DNA of 64,000 bases from Pogonophryne albipinna. Its lineage: Eukaryota > Chordata > Actinopteri > Perciformes > Artedidraconidae. The notes beneath the pieces are model-generated. The model saw nothing but the letters and a program-made list of their open reading frames with translations. It had not been told where the DNA came from and made no database searches. Positions 44,009 to 55,578 of this stretch are shown here, in pieces (the stretch's first letter is position 1; each line of letters opens with the position of its first letter). The stretch covers positions 50,293,826-50,357,825 of the forward strand of contig CM053243.1 of assembly GCA_028583405.1 (NCBI GenBank). Direction: 5' to 3'. Both the position numbers and the translations under genes were made by a program.

Positions 44009-44460
44009 TTAAACATCAGCATATCTGCTCATAGTCCGGTAGTTACCTGCTAACGGAAACTCTGCTACACAACTCTTATTATTATTAGTGAAATATGACC
44101 GGTAAGTTTCAAATTTGTCCGTTAAACTAAATTCTGCCCGGACATTTGACCGGCGAGAAAAAATCCTAGCGGAAACCCTGCTGTGCAGGTAGCCTAGCGC
44201 TATGTTAGCATTAGCATCTGGTGGTATGTAGACAGCTGTTACTATGACAACGGTAAACTCACGAGGGAGGTAAAAAGGCCTGCATTTCACTGTCAAGTAC
44301 TCCAGGTCTGAAGAGCAATGACTGTGCATGATTATGGCGTCCTTGCACCAGTTGTTTTGTACGTAAATGCATAACCCCCCTCCCCTGCTCTTACCGGAGT
44401 CAATGTTTCTGTCCCAGCGGTATGCTGTTTGCCCCGCTAGCTCAATGGCTCCGTCTGGGA

Positions 44461-45648
44461 TAAGTCAGGGCTGCCAACACTCACGCAATTAACCCATATC
44501 TCACGCACTCACGCCACACTTGCCTTTCCTCACGCTAAGTTGTCGTCCAAAATAAATGTATATAAAAATAAAGTGAAGGAACAGCAAACCAAGCAGCCTA
44601 CGAAATGAGACGGTATTCTGGCTTAGTTCAGTAAAGTTGGAACGATATTGGGAGATTCTGATTTCACGGATCAATAACTCATGAACAAAATGTTACTCAG
44701 ACACAAATGACGTCTCCTAAGTACCGTGGTAAGGTTGACAACGAACTACAATCACATTTGATTAAAAAAAAGCCAATACGCGTCGTCCTCCGAGCTGCAG
44801 ACATTACATTGGTCTCTATCCGCAGCCAGAGAAGAAACGAGTGCTCAGGGACCGTCTGCAAAGTGCAATAATATTCAATCACTATTATACAGCTTATTAC
44901 TACCAAACTCACCACACACATCAATAGTCTCCTGTGTGTCATACTACAGCAAGGAGTTTGGAAGAATATGCTTTTGAATCATGTCGGGGAATATTTATAA
45001 TGTAAATCTTCAATAAATATGGCATCATCTTAAATAACTTTACTATTATACAGTATATTTCTACCAAACTCACTATTTGCATTGTTGTTGTTAGCACAGC
45101 TAGCTAACCAGATGCTAACGGATATTAGAAGCTGTTTCTAAAACAAGGAGAGGGAGAGCTCTCTGCTGTCAGACTGAGAGAGAGAGAACTACAGCTCAGT
45201 GAGGTAAGGGACTCTGAGTGTTTAGATAGTTAACTTTAGTCTAGTTATCTCAGTGGGTCTCAAACGTTTTGGTCACTATTTATGAGAATAAATGAAAAAC
45301 ATGAAATACTATATGACAGTAAAACAAGAATACAGTTTAAAAGGGGAGTGATTTGTAAAATATCCATAAAGAAAAAAGAAAATCTGTGTACAGTTCTGTT
45401 TCATATGGGTGTTGAGATATATATCCATAAATTCCTTTTGCTCTCAAAATGCACCAGGTTGATGCATTTAACTTCAATATTAAAAAAAAAGCATGCCCCC
45501 CCCCACACACACACTTGTAAAATAGCACTTTACCTCTGCTTACACCTATATGCCATTTTATATGCTGTGAGCTGATTATCGAGCCTTCATTGTAAGAGTC
45601 ACGGGTACACTGTGCGTGCGTATTCCACTGGAGCGCCCGGTACATTAA
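44461..45648. other. Non-coding stretch with repeat fragments
   Basis: CAGGGCTGCCAACACTCACGC near 44,468 looks like a hAT-type terminus; no partner end was found. Bases 45,096-45,150 carry AGCTAGCTAACCAGATGCTA. Bases 45,290-45,510 match 14,190-14,400 inverted. No gene is seen. Confidence 0.4.
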
Positions 45649-46651
45649 CCTCTTAAGCCCTGAGCCTGTTTTTCAGGTTTCAGGCTCGAAAATGCCACTA
45701 ACACAACAAAGACTATATCTTCACTTCTAAAAGGGGTAAATTAATCATCTTTTCTCTCAAAGCAAGGTTACATCTGTGAGTTGGATGTAGAAGTGTCAGA
45801 ATCAATATAGATGTTTTTATTTTAAAGTAAATTCAGATGGAACATAGTAAAAACATTTAAATTATAATGTCCGCCTAGTAAAAACCTCCCTTGAATGATG
45901 GGTTAGTAGACTAAAAGCTTTAGGAATCCAAACTATAACATATAATAAGTACCCTGTATCAAGATTGATGCAAAACAAGTGAAATTTGACCTTTTTAGAG
46001 AGGTTTAGAAAAATAAAGTCCAGGCGGACTCACCTCTGGGTAATTTGGGAACCATCAGTTCCATTTGAACTTTTTCACTGTAAAAATCATTTTATTACTT
46101 TGAATTTTCACTATAGGTATTCATTCCATCCAAATACAACTGTTGTGAAAAAAAAAAAAAAACATACTCTGTTATCCTCTTAGGCCCCACGGACCGAAAT
46201 CGCGTCATTTGCAGGAAACAACGTCTAAGGAACCTTACTATTTAATAAACTATGAATATTTGATATCCATATAACAGGAAAAAACTAATTTAACTGATCT
46301 TTTTCATTTATTTTTTCAAAAAAAACAGTGAGCATCTGAAATAGCCCTGAGCGAAAAATGCTAACCTATTACTGCACCGAAAATCACTCCAACTCCCTTA
46401 TTACTTATCCTAGCTGCACATCCAACACATCGTTTATGATCGTAAAGACACAGAATCTAACGGTGCCCACCTTAACACTGAAAGATACAAACTTGCGACG
46501 TTATCAACAAAAACGTACATCAAAACAAGTGGCGCTAGGTACTAGCATGCGCTAGGCTAATGGCTTACCTTCCTTTTTGCCTGGTCTAAACTGGTCTTCA
46601 ATGGCATTAAAACGATAAAAACGATGATGTAGTTAATCCATAGGTTAATAT

Positions 46652-49642
46652 CAGTGACGTGCGGTGAGGTCAATGCCTGGGGAGGCACGGACAGTATATT
46701 ACACTTTTTTTTTTACTAACTACCGCTATTCATACATTCAACACAAATGAAAATATTAAATGGCCAGGCCCTTACCTTTACTTGTAAATGAAGTCCATTC
46801 GCCTATCCTTCTGGACAAAGATGTCCGTGACTTTGTTGTAGAAGTCCTCTTTATTGTGTTTCAGTTTTAAAAGTCTCTCTGTTTCTATAGAGATGATCGC
46901 CAGGGATGAAAGTCGTCTTTGGTCAGTCCGATTCCGAGTGTATGTTTTGAGTCGTTTCAAAGCAGAGAACGACCTTTCGACAGACGCTGTTGTAGCAGGT
47001 ATTGTGAGTACCAGCTGGAGTAACTTTGTCGCCTCAGGAACCGTCTGCATCAGATCTTTCTGGTCCAAAAAGCTGAGGAGTTGTCCGGGTGATTTGCATT
47101 CATTCCTCACCGTTTGTGAGCTATACAGTCCGATAAGATCAGTCTTCAGTCTAACAAAGTCAAAGTGCCTTGCATATTTTGATAGGCTCTGCAGTTTGGT
47201 GTCATCAAAATGTTGTGACATTTCATTACATTTTGTGCAATCGACCAAACCAAGGAAAGCTAGCTCACCGAAATTATCAAACCTAGCTTTCAGTTGAACA
47301 CTGATATTTTCCAGAATGCAATGAAACATTCTTTTCCTCTCATCTCTGATCGGATGTTTACTTCGGACATTGTCTGTCAGGCCAAGTGTGATGCATTTCT
47401 GCTCGAACCCATCATAGAAACTGTCAAACTCTTTTCTTTGGCGTTCCACAACTCCCATTGTGTCGCGGATTCGCGCACAGCAGAATCCAATGTCCATGAC
47501 TTTATTCTGCAGCACACGAAAGAGTGCATCGGTTTCACTGAAAATGCCCTCATATGCCATTATGAAGAAGCAGGTTGATGCTTTTGACAGCCAGAGATCA
47601 TATCCAGCAGCCATCATCAGGGTGTCATTGTCCCAAAGATCGGGATTTTCGCTCATGATCCGGAACACAGCACGCAGATCCGATTGGTACATGCTGATAG
47701 TGTGCACTAGTCTGGAATTTGAGCTCCATCTCGTCGGCGCTGCTCTTGGCAAACGTCGCTTCACAACTTCATCCAGTAGGTGGGTGCGCTTGGTCGATTT
47801 GTTGAAAAACGCCGCAAGTCCCTCAACTGTTTTAAAAAACGTCCTGCACTCAGGCATACATTTTGCTGAATGCGAGAGGACGAGGTTCAATTTGTGTGCA
47901 TAACAATGGGTGAACATGGCCTCAGGCACCTTTTCTCTGATCTTGGCCTGCACCCCGTTAAGAGCTGATGCCATCACAGCAGCTCCGTCATACGTTTGAG
48001 CTACCAGCTTTTCAACGCAATTGTATTTCCCCAGCACCCCCAAAACATAATCAGCAATAGCCGGTGCTCGCCTGTCATCACTCACATCATCAAATCCCAA
48101 GAACGCCTCCTTCACATCACTTGTATCCACATAACGCAGAATGACAGAGACCTGGGCTTTGTTTGTGACATCCGTTGTCTCATCTACTTCCACTCCAACA
48201 AATGGGGCTGCATTAATCTCATGCCTGATATCATTTTTAATGACATCACTGACTGCTTCTATGAGATCATTCTGTATCCTATTTGAAAGGCCAGAAAATA
48301 CTGTGGATGTTTCCAAATGCCTTGCTAATGTCTCATCTTTTTCAGCGAAGGCATGTAACAGCTCGACATAGTTGCCGCGATTCGAAGATTTTGCACTCTC
48401 ATCATTCCCCCGAAATGCCAACTCCTGTTTAGCTAGGAAGCAGACAGCATTAATAAGGTCTTTTAAGATCTCACGATTCTCCTTTACCTTGGCATTGTGG
48501 ATGCTGACATTTAATCTCTGCTGGTCATTGAGGGCCAGATCTATCCGAGAAGTGCCGAAAGTTTTTAATGCGATTTGGCTTTGAATGTGAGTGATCGATC
48601 TCTCATGTTTGTTGAGGCTCCTTGGTAGATTTTTTAAGTCACCAAATCCAATGTTAGTCCAAACGTTGTCGCAAGTGGAGAACAAAAGGCAGGGAAAGCA
48701 GTAAAGTCGATTCTTCGTAGCACAGCCACACAGCCAGTCTTTTCTTTGGTACCACTCAGTTTGAAACGAACGTGTTATTTTCTGTCCGTTAGTTTGAAGA
48801 AGGTCCTTAAGCTCAGGCATCGGTCTTCCATTGTTTATCACTGCTTGTTTTGATTGAAAGTCCAACTTTGAGAAATGTTTAAGGGTAGATATAAGGTTTT
48901 CCATTTTTGAAGTCCATTTGGTGGGAGTAAATCCGTGAATGAAACAACAGTTAAAACATTTTAAGTGGAGCTGTAACCGAAGTGCATTTTTCAATGTTTT
49001 TATTTTTTTGATAGAGCAGGCTCAAGATCGCCCCCTTCAGTGCGGCAGAGGTTATGGCTGCCTCACCTGGCGTTTTCTCAGTGCCGTTGTATGATGAGAC
49101 CAGCGAGCCTAAATATCATATATACGTGAAATAAGTTAATATTTAGAGACTATGGATGGCGAGGATAAATGTAATAAAGGGATCTACAAACATTACATTG
49201 GTGACATACAGTGAGATGGTGCAGGCATGCGCTTAGGGCCCGCTTTCCAGACAGTTTCTGTGGGGTGACGCATTCTGAGGTGAGGCAGAGCTCATCTGTG
49301 CCTCACCTCACCCCACAGTAACTGGCTTGAGCGCGCTCACAAAATAAGTGCCCGCGCTACATTAGTGCCCGTGCTCCAGCAAGTTACTGTGGGCTTCTGT
49401 GAGGCAGAGCTCGTCCCTGCCTCACTTCTCAATCTCATCGCTCCCCGTAGTTGTAGCGGAGCTCGGCAAATTAGACGATTTTTACTATAAAAAGCGATTG
49501 GAATCAAACAGAAATCACATTTACAACACAGATCAGTGGACACATTTTATTATTATTATTATTTGTATTATTATTATTATTTTTTTCCATTACATTGGAG
49601 AATGACAGGTGAGGCTCTGCCTCCCCTGACCGCACGTCGCTG
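46652..49642 (-). mobile_element. hAT transposon, apparently autonomous
   Basis: Terminal inverted repeats CAGTGACGTGCGGTGAGG (left) and CAGCGACGTGCGGTCAGG (right, inverted) match at 16 of 18 bases. A perfect 8-bp duplication GTTAATAT (46,644-46,651 and 49,643-49,650) corresponds to a single copy at the same site in the intact MITE copies. The 2,991-base element has one long transposase frame. Subterminal GTGAGGCAGAGCTC-type repeats near 49,280 and 49,400 could be transposase binding sites. Confidence 0.95.
46778..48994 (-). CDS. hAT-family transposase, ZMYM1-like, 738 aa
   Basis: A single uninterrupted frame. Residues about 80-136 form a TTF-type zinc finger (WLCGCATKNRLYCFPC and two distal histidines). 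The first catalytic aspartate lies in VEVDETTD (about 271) and the second in QTYDGAAVM (about 336). CYAHKLNLV (about 364) is the conserved block after it. The C-terminal hATC dimerisation region contains TTASVERSFSALKRLKTYTRN (about 667-687), with the catalytic glutamate in SVERSFS. All catalytic residues expected for a cut-and-paste hAT enzyme are visible, and the length suits this ZMYM1/DUF4371-like branch. The start at 48,994 is the first ATG; a short upstream exon cannot be excluded. The intact frame and clean ends suggest recent activity. Confidence 0.9.
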   Translation of the reverse strand: MKNALRLQLHLKCFNCCFIHGFTPTKWTSKMENLISTLKHFSKLDFQSKQAVINNGRPMPELKDLLQTNGQKITRSFQTEWYQRKDWLCGCATKNRLYCFPCLLFSTCDNVWTNIGFGDLKNLPRSLNKHERSITHIQSQIALKTFGTSRIDLALNDQQRLNVSIHNAKVKENREILKDLINAVCFLAKQELAFRGNDESAKSSNRGNYVELLHAFAEKDETLARHLETSTVFSGLSNRIQNDLIEAVSDVIKNDIRHEINAAPFVGVEVDETTDVTNKAQVSVILRYVDTSDVKEAFLGFDDVSDDRRAPAIADYVLGVLGKYNCVEKLVAQTYDGAAVMASALNGVQAKIREKVPEAMFTHCYAHKLNLVLSHSAKCMPECRTFFKTVEGLAAFFNKSTKRTHLLDEVVKRRLPRAAPTRWSSNSRLVHTISMYQSDLRAVFRIMSENPDLWDNDTLMMAAGYDLWLSKASTCFFIMAYEGIFSETDALFRVLQNKVMDIGFCCARIRDTMGVVERQRKEFDSFYDGFEQKCITLGLTDNVRSKHPIRDERKRMFHCILENISVQLKARFDNFGELAFLGLVDCTKCNEMSQHFDDTKLQSLSKYARHFDFVRLKTDLIGLYSSQTVRNECKSPGQLLSFLDQKDLMQTVPEATKLLQLVLTIPATTASVERSFSALKRLKTYTRNRTDQRRLSSLAIISIETERLLKLKHNKEDFYNKVTDIFVQKDRRMDFIYK

Positions 49643-49947
49643 GTTAATATCCAATGTGGCTATGTCCCCTTTGAAATGTTCTGATAATCTATAAGCAATA
49701 AAACTGCAATTCCGTTATCTGCTGTCCGCTCTGTGCTCCGTGTGCTCTGGGTTCTGCTGTAATGCCTGCTTGTTAGTAGTAAACAATAAATGAAGCCGCC
49801 TGCGTAAAGTACTTAAACTGGCTGGCATTCTTTATACTTTACGCAGGACCATATCTCTGGAACCCATTGGTCGATTCGTGTGATTTACACCTTTTTCTTA
49901 ACCATCAGAACCAATAGATAAAAAATAAATAAAAAAATAAACGTAAA

Positions 49948-50298
49948 TACAGTAGGATTGTTATTCACGTCGGTGGTAATGATGTTCGTTTACGTCAATC
50001 AGAATGCACCAAACTTAATGTGGAGTCTGTGTGTAGTTATGCTAAAACAATGTCGGACACCGTAATCTTCTCTGGTCCCCTCCCCAATCTGATCAATGAT
50101 GACATGTATAGCCGCATGTCATCATTTCAGCGCTGGTTGTCTTGGTGGTGCGCAGCAAACAATGTGGGCTTCGTAAATAATTGGACAGCATTCTGGGGAA
50201 AACCTGGTCTGATTAAGAGAGACAGCATTCATCCTACTTTGGAAGGTGCAAATCTCATTTCGGCAAACATTTCAGGGCTTTGTGGACTTAATCCATGA
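49948..50298 (+). pseudogene. L2 LINE ORF1, esterase domain C-terminal part
   Basis: About 116 codons remain. IVIHVGGNDVRLRQ carries the GxND block and GLIKRDSIHPTLEG the DxxH block of SGNH/GDSL esterases, the domain found in ORF1 of CR1/L2 LINEs. The nucleophile serine block lies in the missing 5' part. It ends at TGA 50,296-50,298. In active elements this protein is thought to bind membranes or RNA; this copy is a remnant. Confidence 0.85.
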
Positions 50299-50496
50299 CA
50301 AACTGGAGTTGAGACCAGGAGGCGCAGTCGCAGTCTTACACGCTTCTCTGCGCTCTCTCCTAGGCAGTCATCCATAGGAATCCCGAACCCAATAAAATAC
50401 CCAATATTAACGGTGTGTGTGTCTGCCCAAGGACAATTTAAGGTAAAACCTAATAGGTGTCATACATAATAACCTAATAAAAGTAAATGTAACCAC

Positions 50497-53314
50497 TGTT
50501 AGAAATTAAAATCAATGTTTTGATAGCATAATGTACCTTAAACATACCGTCAGTTTAAACGCTGTTTTATACTAAAAAACCAGAAGTTCCTGTGCACAAC
50601 CAGTTGTTGAGCTTTTATTCTGAAAATCCTTCATCTCCGGTTAGCATTTAGCATGAGGCTAATATACCATTTACTATAGAGGTGAATTTAGCAGCGATAT
50701 GATATGATGTTGCACACCGAAACCTACTGATTTCAACACTACAACTACAGACGTCGAGATATTATTATTGTTGAATATTAAATGAAGGTACAGTTTATTT
50801 GAGTACGTTATTGTTTATAGATGTGGGTAGCATGTGACAACATCAGGAACGACCGGAAACCAAACTGCCGTGAAGTATTTCCTGTATTTTTTGGAGTATT
50901 GATTACAGCGTTTAGAATGTGTTAAATGAAAAGTCATGAAAGAGTTAAGGAAGAGAAAAGGCGTGTTTAGATATATATTGAATGTACAATGTCTGTATCC
51001 TCTGATATGCAAAACAACGGACATTAAAACGTGGAGAGCCGGCCCGCAGGGAGGAGCCAGCAGAGGATATATAAACAGCGGGACCTGAGGGGTTCGGCCT
51101 CTTTCTTCACCTGCCAGAGCCAGAGACACAGCTGCTTTTCTGTCGAACAATATTCTGTTTGTAACATTTATTTTTAATTAAAGTACCAATTTGAAACCAT
51201 CTCAGAGACTCCATTTAGTCTCCTTTTTAACCTCTTAAGCCCGAGGGTCCCCCCAGTGGACCCCCCCCACAGTTTTTTTACGAGACTATGTCTCAGGGCT
51301 TCTTAACATTTATGAAACTATTAATGTTCCATACCCTTTTAACGCTAAGAAACTCCGCTAACTGACAATGTGAACCATTTTTAGCTAAAAGAAACACAAG
51401 AGTAATACCAAGCCTTTGAATTAGCATGGAGCGAAAAAATGCTAACTAATGCTAACGGATTTTGCACAGCACTCACGGTAGAAATGCCCTTATTACTTAT
51501 CGTAACTGCACAAACAAGATATACGATTTAAAGCTGAGACTCCACAGATTCCAGACATATAATATCATCACTGTAGGACCCCGAATTGCGGAGCTATCAG
51601 CCAGAAAAGAGAAAGTAAACAACATCCGGTTTAAAAAATATTACAATAATTTCGTCTTACCTTTTTTGATTTGTGATCAAAAGTTGTGTTCACCGGAATA
51701 AAAACGCCGCTCAAGGTTAATCCAATGTCTTTGTGTCACGTAGAAATTTTGACTGATAATCCTTCATCATATTTATGGCAATATACTGGGTTTAAAATGT
51801 TGCCGTCCAGACGTGCACTTTCAGATATGCTTTGTTCGCTTCTCTATTACGTCCGCTATGGTAATGTTTACGTTGATTTGGGAACTGCCCATCGATTCTA
51901 TTGGTTCTGATGGTTAAGAAAAAGGTGTAAATCACACGAATCGACCAATGGGTTCCAGAGATATGGTCCTGCGTAAAGTATAAAGAATGCCAGCCAGTTT
52001 AAGTACTTTACGCAGGCGGCTTCATTTATTGTTTACTGCGTAACAGCAGGCATTACAGCAGAACCCAGAACACACGGAGGACAGAGCGGACAGCAGATAA
52101 CGGAATTGCAGTTTTATTGCTTATAGATTATCAGAACATTTCAAAGGGGACACAGCCCCATTGGATATTAACCTATGGATTAACTACATCATCGTTTTTA
52201 TCGTTTTAATGCCATTGAAGACCAGTTTAGACCAGGCAAAGAGGAAGGTAAGCCATTAGCCTAGCGCATGCTAGTACCTAGTGCCACTTGTTTTGATGTA
52301 CGTTTTTGTTGATAACGTCGCAAGTTTGTATCTTTCAGTGTTGAGGTGGGCACCGTTAGATTCTGTGTCTTTACGATCAAAAACGATGTGTTGGATGTGC
52401 AGCTAGGATAAGTAATAAGGGAGCTAGGATAAGTAATAAGGGAGCTAGGAGTGATTTTCGGTGCAGTAATAGGTTAGCATTTTTCGCTCGGGGCTAATTC
52501 AGATGCTCACTGTTAGCATTGTGTTTTTTTTGAAAAAATAAATGAAAAAGTTCAGTTAAATGAGTTTTTTCCCGTTATATGGATATAAAATATTCATAGT
52601 TTATTAAATAGTAAGGTTCCTTAGACGTTGTTTCCTGCAAATGACGCGATTTCGGTCCGTGGGGCCTATAAGTGCTATATAAATAAACTTGCCTTGCCTA
52701 AGAGGATAACAGAGTATGTTCTTATATTTTATTTTTATTTTTTATTTTTTTCACAACAGTTGTATTTGGATGGAATGAATACCTATAGTGAAAATTCAAA
52801 GTAATAAAATGATTTTTACAGTGAAAAAGTTCAAATGGAACTGATGGTTCCCAAATTACCCAGAGGTGAGTCCGCCTGGACTTTATTTTTCAAAATCTCT
52901 CTAAAAAGGTCAAATTTAACTTGTTTTGCATCAATCTTGATACAGGGTACTTATTATATGTTATAGTTTGGATTCCTAAAGCTTTTAGTCTACTAACCCA
53001 TCATTCAAGGGTGGTTTTTACTATAAGTAATGTTTTTTTTTTAGGCGGACATTAGAATTTACATGTTTTTACTATGTTCCATCTGAATTTACTTTCAAAT
53101 AAAAACATCTATATTGATTCTGACACTTCTACATCCAACTCACAGATGTAACCTTGCTTTGAGAGAAAAGATTATTAATTTACCCCTTTTAGAAGTGAAG
53201 ATATAGTCTTTGTTGTGTTAGTGGCATTTTCGAGCCTGAAACCTGAAAAACAGGCTCAGGGCTTAAGAGGTTAAGCTGCTCTCCTGGACGCGAGAATAAC
53301 CAACACAGATAACA
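50497..53314 (+). repeat. Solo LTR (family B), split by a piggyBac MITE
   Basis: It starts TGTTAGAAATTAAAATCAATG and ends GATAACA, flanked by CCAC (50,493-50,496 and 53,315-53,318). Removing the MITE (51,231-53,270) and one TTAA leaves about 774 bases. A TATATAAA-like box sits near 51,068 and TTAATTAAAG near 51,175. It is related to the 23,339-23,866 LTR. It lies between ORF1 and ORF2 of the L2 LINE. Confidence 0.75.
51231..53270 (-). mobile_element. piggyBac-type MITE, copy 4 (full length, inverted)
   Basis: Flanking TTAA at 51,227-51,230 and 53,271-53,274; termini CCTCTTAAGCCC and GGGCTTAAGAGG. 2,040 bases, opposite orientation to copies 1-3. It carries the internal tail insertion with one GCAAG unit fewer than copy 2. 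Confidence 0.92.
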
Positions 53315-54546
53315 CCACTACTACAGTGCAACAAAACAGGAAGATTAAATGTGGTCTCTTAAACATAAGATCTCTAGCATCGAAAGCGATATTGGTAAAT
53401 GATTTAATATCAGATTATAATATTGATATATGCTGTCTCACTGAAACTTGGTTGAGACATGAAGAATATGTCAGCATAAATGAGGCCACCCCACCCAGCC
53501 ATATCAATACTCATATTGCCTGAGGCACAGGCCGAGGAGGTGGAGTTGCAGCAATCTTTGACTCAAGTTTACTTATCAATACTAAACCAAAATTAAATTA
53601 TACCTCCTTTGAAAGTCTCGTTTTTAGTCTTACGCATCCGACCTGGAAAACTTTGCAGCCAATCTTATTTGTTACAGTGTACCGTGCACCAGGTCCTTAT
53701 TCAGAATTCTTATCAGAATTCTCTGAGTTTTTATCAACTTTGGTTCTTAAACAGATAAAGTAATTATCGTAGGTGACTTTAATATTTATGTTGACGATGA
53801 TAAAAAATAGCCTTACTGTTGCATTTAACTCTATATTAGATTCTGTTGGTTTCCATCAGAGTGTAAATAAACCAACCCACTGCTATAATCACACTCTCGA
53901 CCTTGTTCTGACTTATGGTATTGAAATTGAGCAACTATTCGTCGAACCGCATAATCCTGCTTTATCCGACCATTTTTTGGTAACTTTTGAAGTACTGTTA
54001 CTAGACTACAAAGCATTAGTCAAAAGCTCCTGCAGCAGAAACCTATCTGTTAGTGCTATAGCCACATTTAAGGAAGAGATTCCACCAATACTTAACTCGA
54101 TAGCATGTCTGCATGTAAGGGAGGAAACTTATACAAAATGAACACCACCCCAAATTGATCATGTTGTTGATAGTGCTACAGATGCGGTGCGAATACAATT
54201 AGACTCTGTTGCTCCTTTGAAAAAGAAGAAAATAAAACAACATAGATTAGCTCCATGGCATAATGCCGAAACCCGCAAAATAAAGCAAAAGTCGAGACAA
54301 CTTGAAAGGATATGGCGTTCCACTAAACTTGAAGAATCTCGTTTAATTTGGCATATTACACTCAATGAAAATAAGAAAGCACTGCGTAAAGCTAGAGCAG
54401 CCTACTACTCTTCATTAATAGATGAGAATAAGAATAATGCAAGATTTCTTTTCAGCACTGTAGCCAGGCTGACAGAGAGCCATAGCTCGATTGAGCCTTC
54501 AACATGTTCCCTTCAGCTCATTTATTTTAAGTGAAGAGGTTTTTAT

Positions 54547-55578
<1,032 letters not shown>

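Larger units (their letters stand above)
41383..44180. mobile_element. hAT MITE containing other elements
   Basis: The left end CAGGGTTTCCGTTAGC mirrors the right end GCGGAAACCCTG, with a perfect 8-bp duplication CTGTGCAG (41,375-41,382 and 44,181-44,188). It holds a TAGGGATGCTCCGAT-type repeat (about 41,488-41,966) and a complete piggyBac MITE (41,971-44,008). Confidence 0.88.
41302..44460 (-). pseudogene. LINE endonuclease fragment split by a hAT MITE
   Basis: On the minus strand 44,460-44,189 reads through a LINE endonuclease: GQTAYRWDRNID, SRGGGLCIYV, VIVTAVYIPPDANANIA. The reading resumes at 41,374-41,302 with HIIAGDFKHADL, ending at a TTAA. These are central blocks of the apurinic-type endonuclease that nicks target DNA. 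The intervening 41,375-44,188 is the hAT MITE plus one duplication. The catalytic N-terminal block upstream of 44,460 and everything after the TTAA are missing here. Confidence 0.75.
45649..49917 (+). mobile_element. piggyBac-type MITE, copy 3, split by an autonomous hAT
   Basis: The left terminus CCTCTTAAGCCC follows TTAA (45,645-45,648). MITE sequence runs to 46,651 and resumes at 49,651 after the hAT and its duplication. It breaks off at about 49,917 in CCAATAG, where L2 sequence begins, so the last third is deleted. It lacks the 37-base internal insertion of copies 2 and 4. Confidence 0.88.

Noticed and set aside
45270..45645. Short frames near 45,282-45,645
   Set aside because: They fall on a dispersed repeat shared with 14,190-14,400 and show no domain.
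47294..47903. Plus-strand frames of 94-147 codons within 46,854-48,584
   Set aside because: They are antisense shadows of the hAT transposase.
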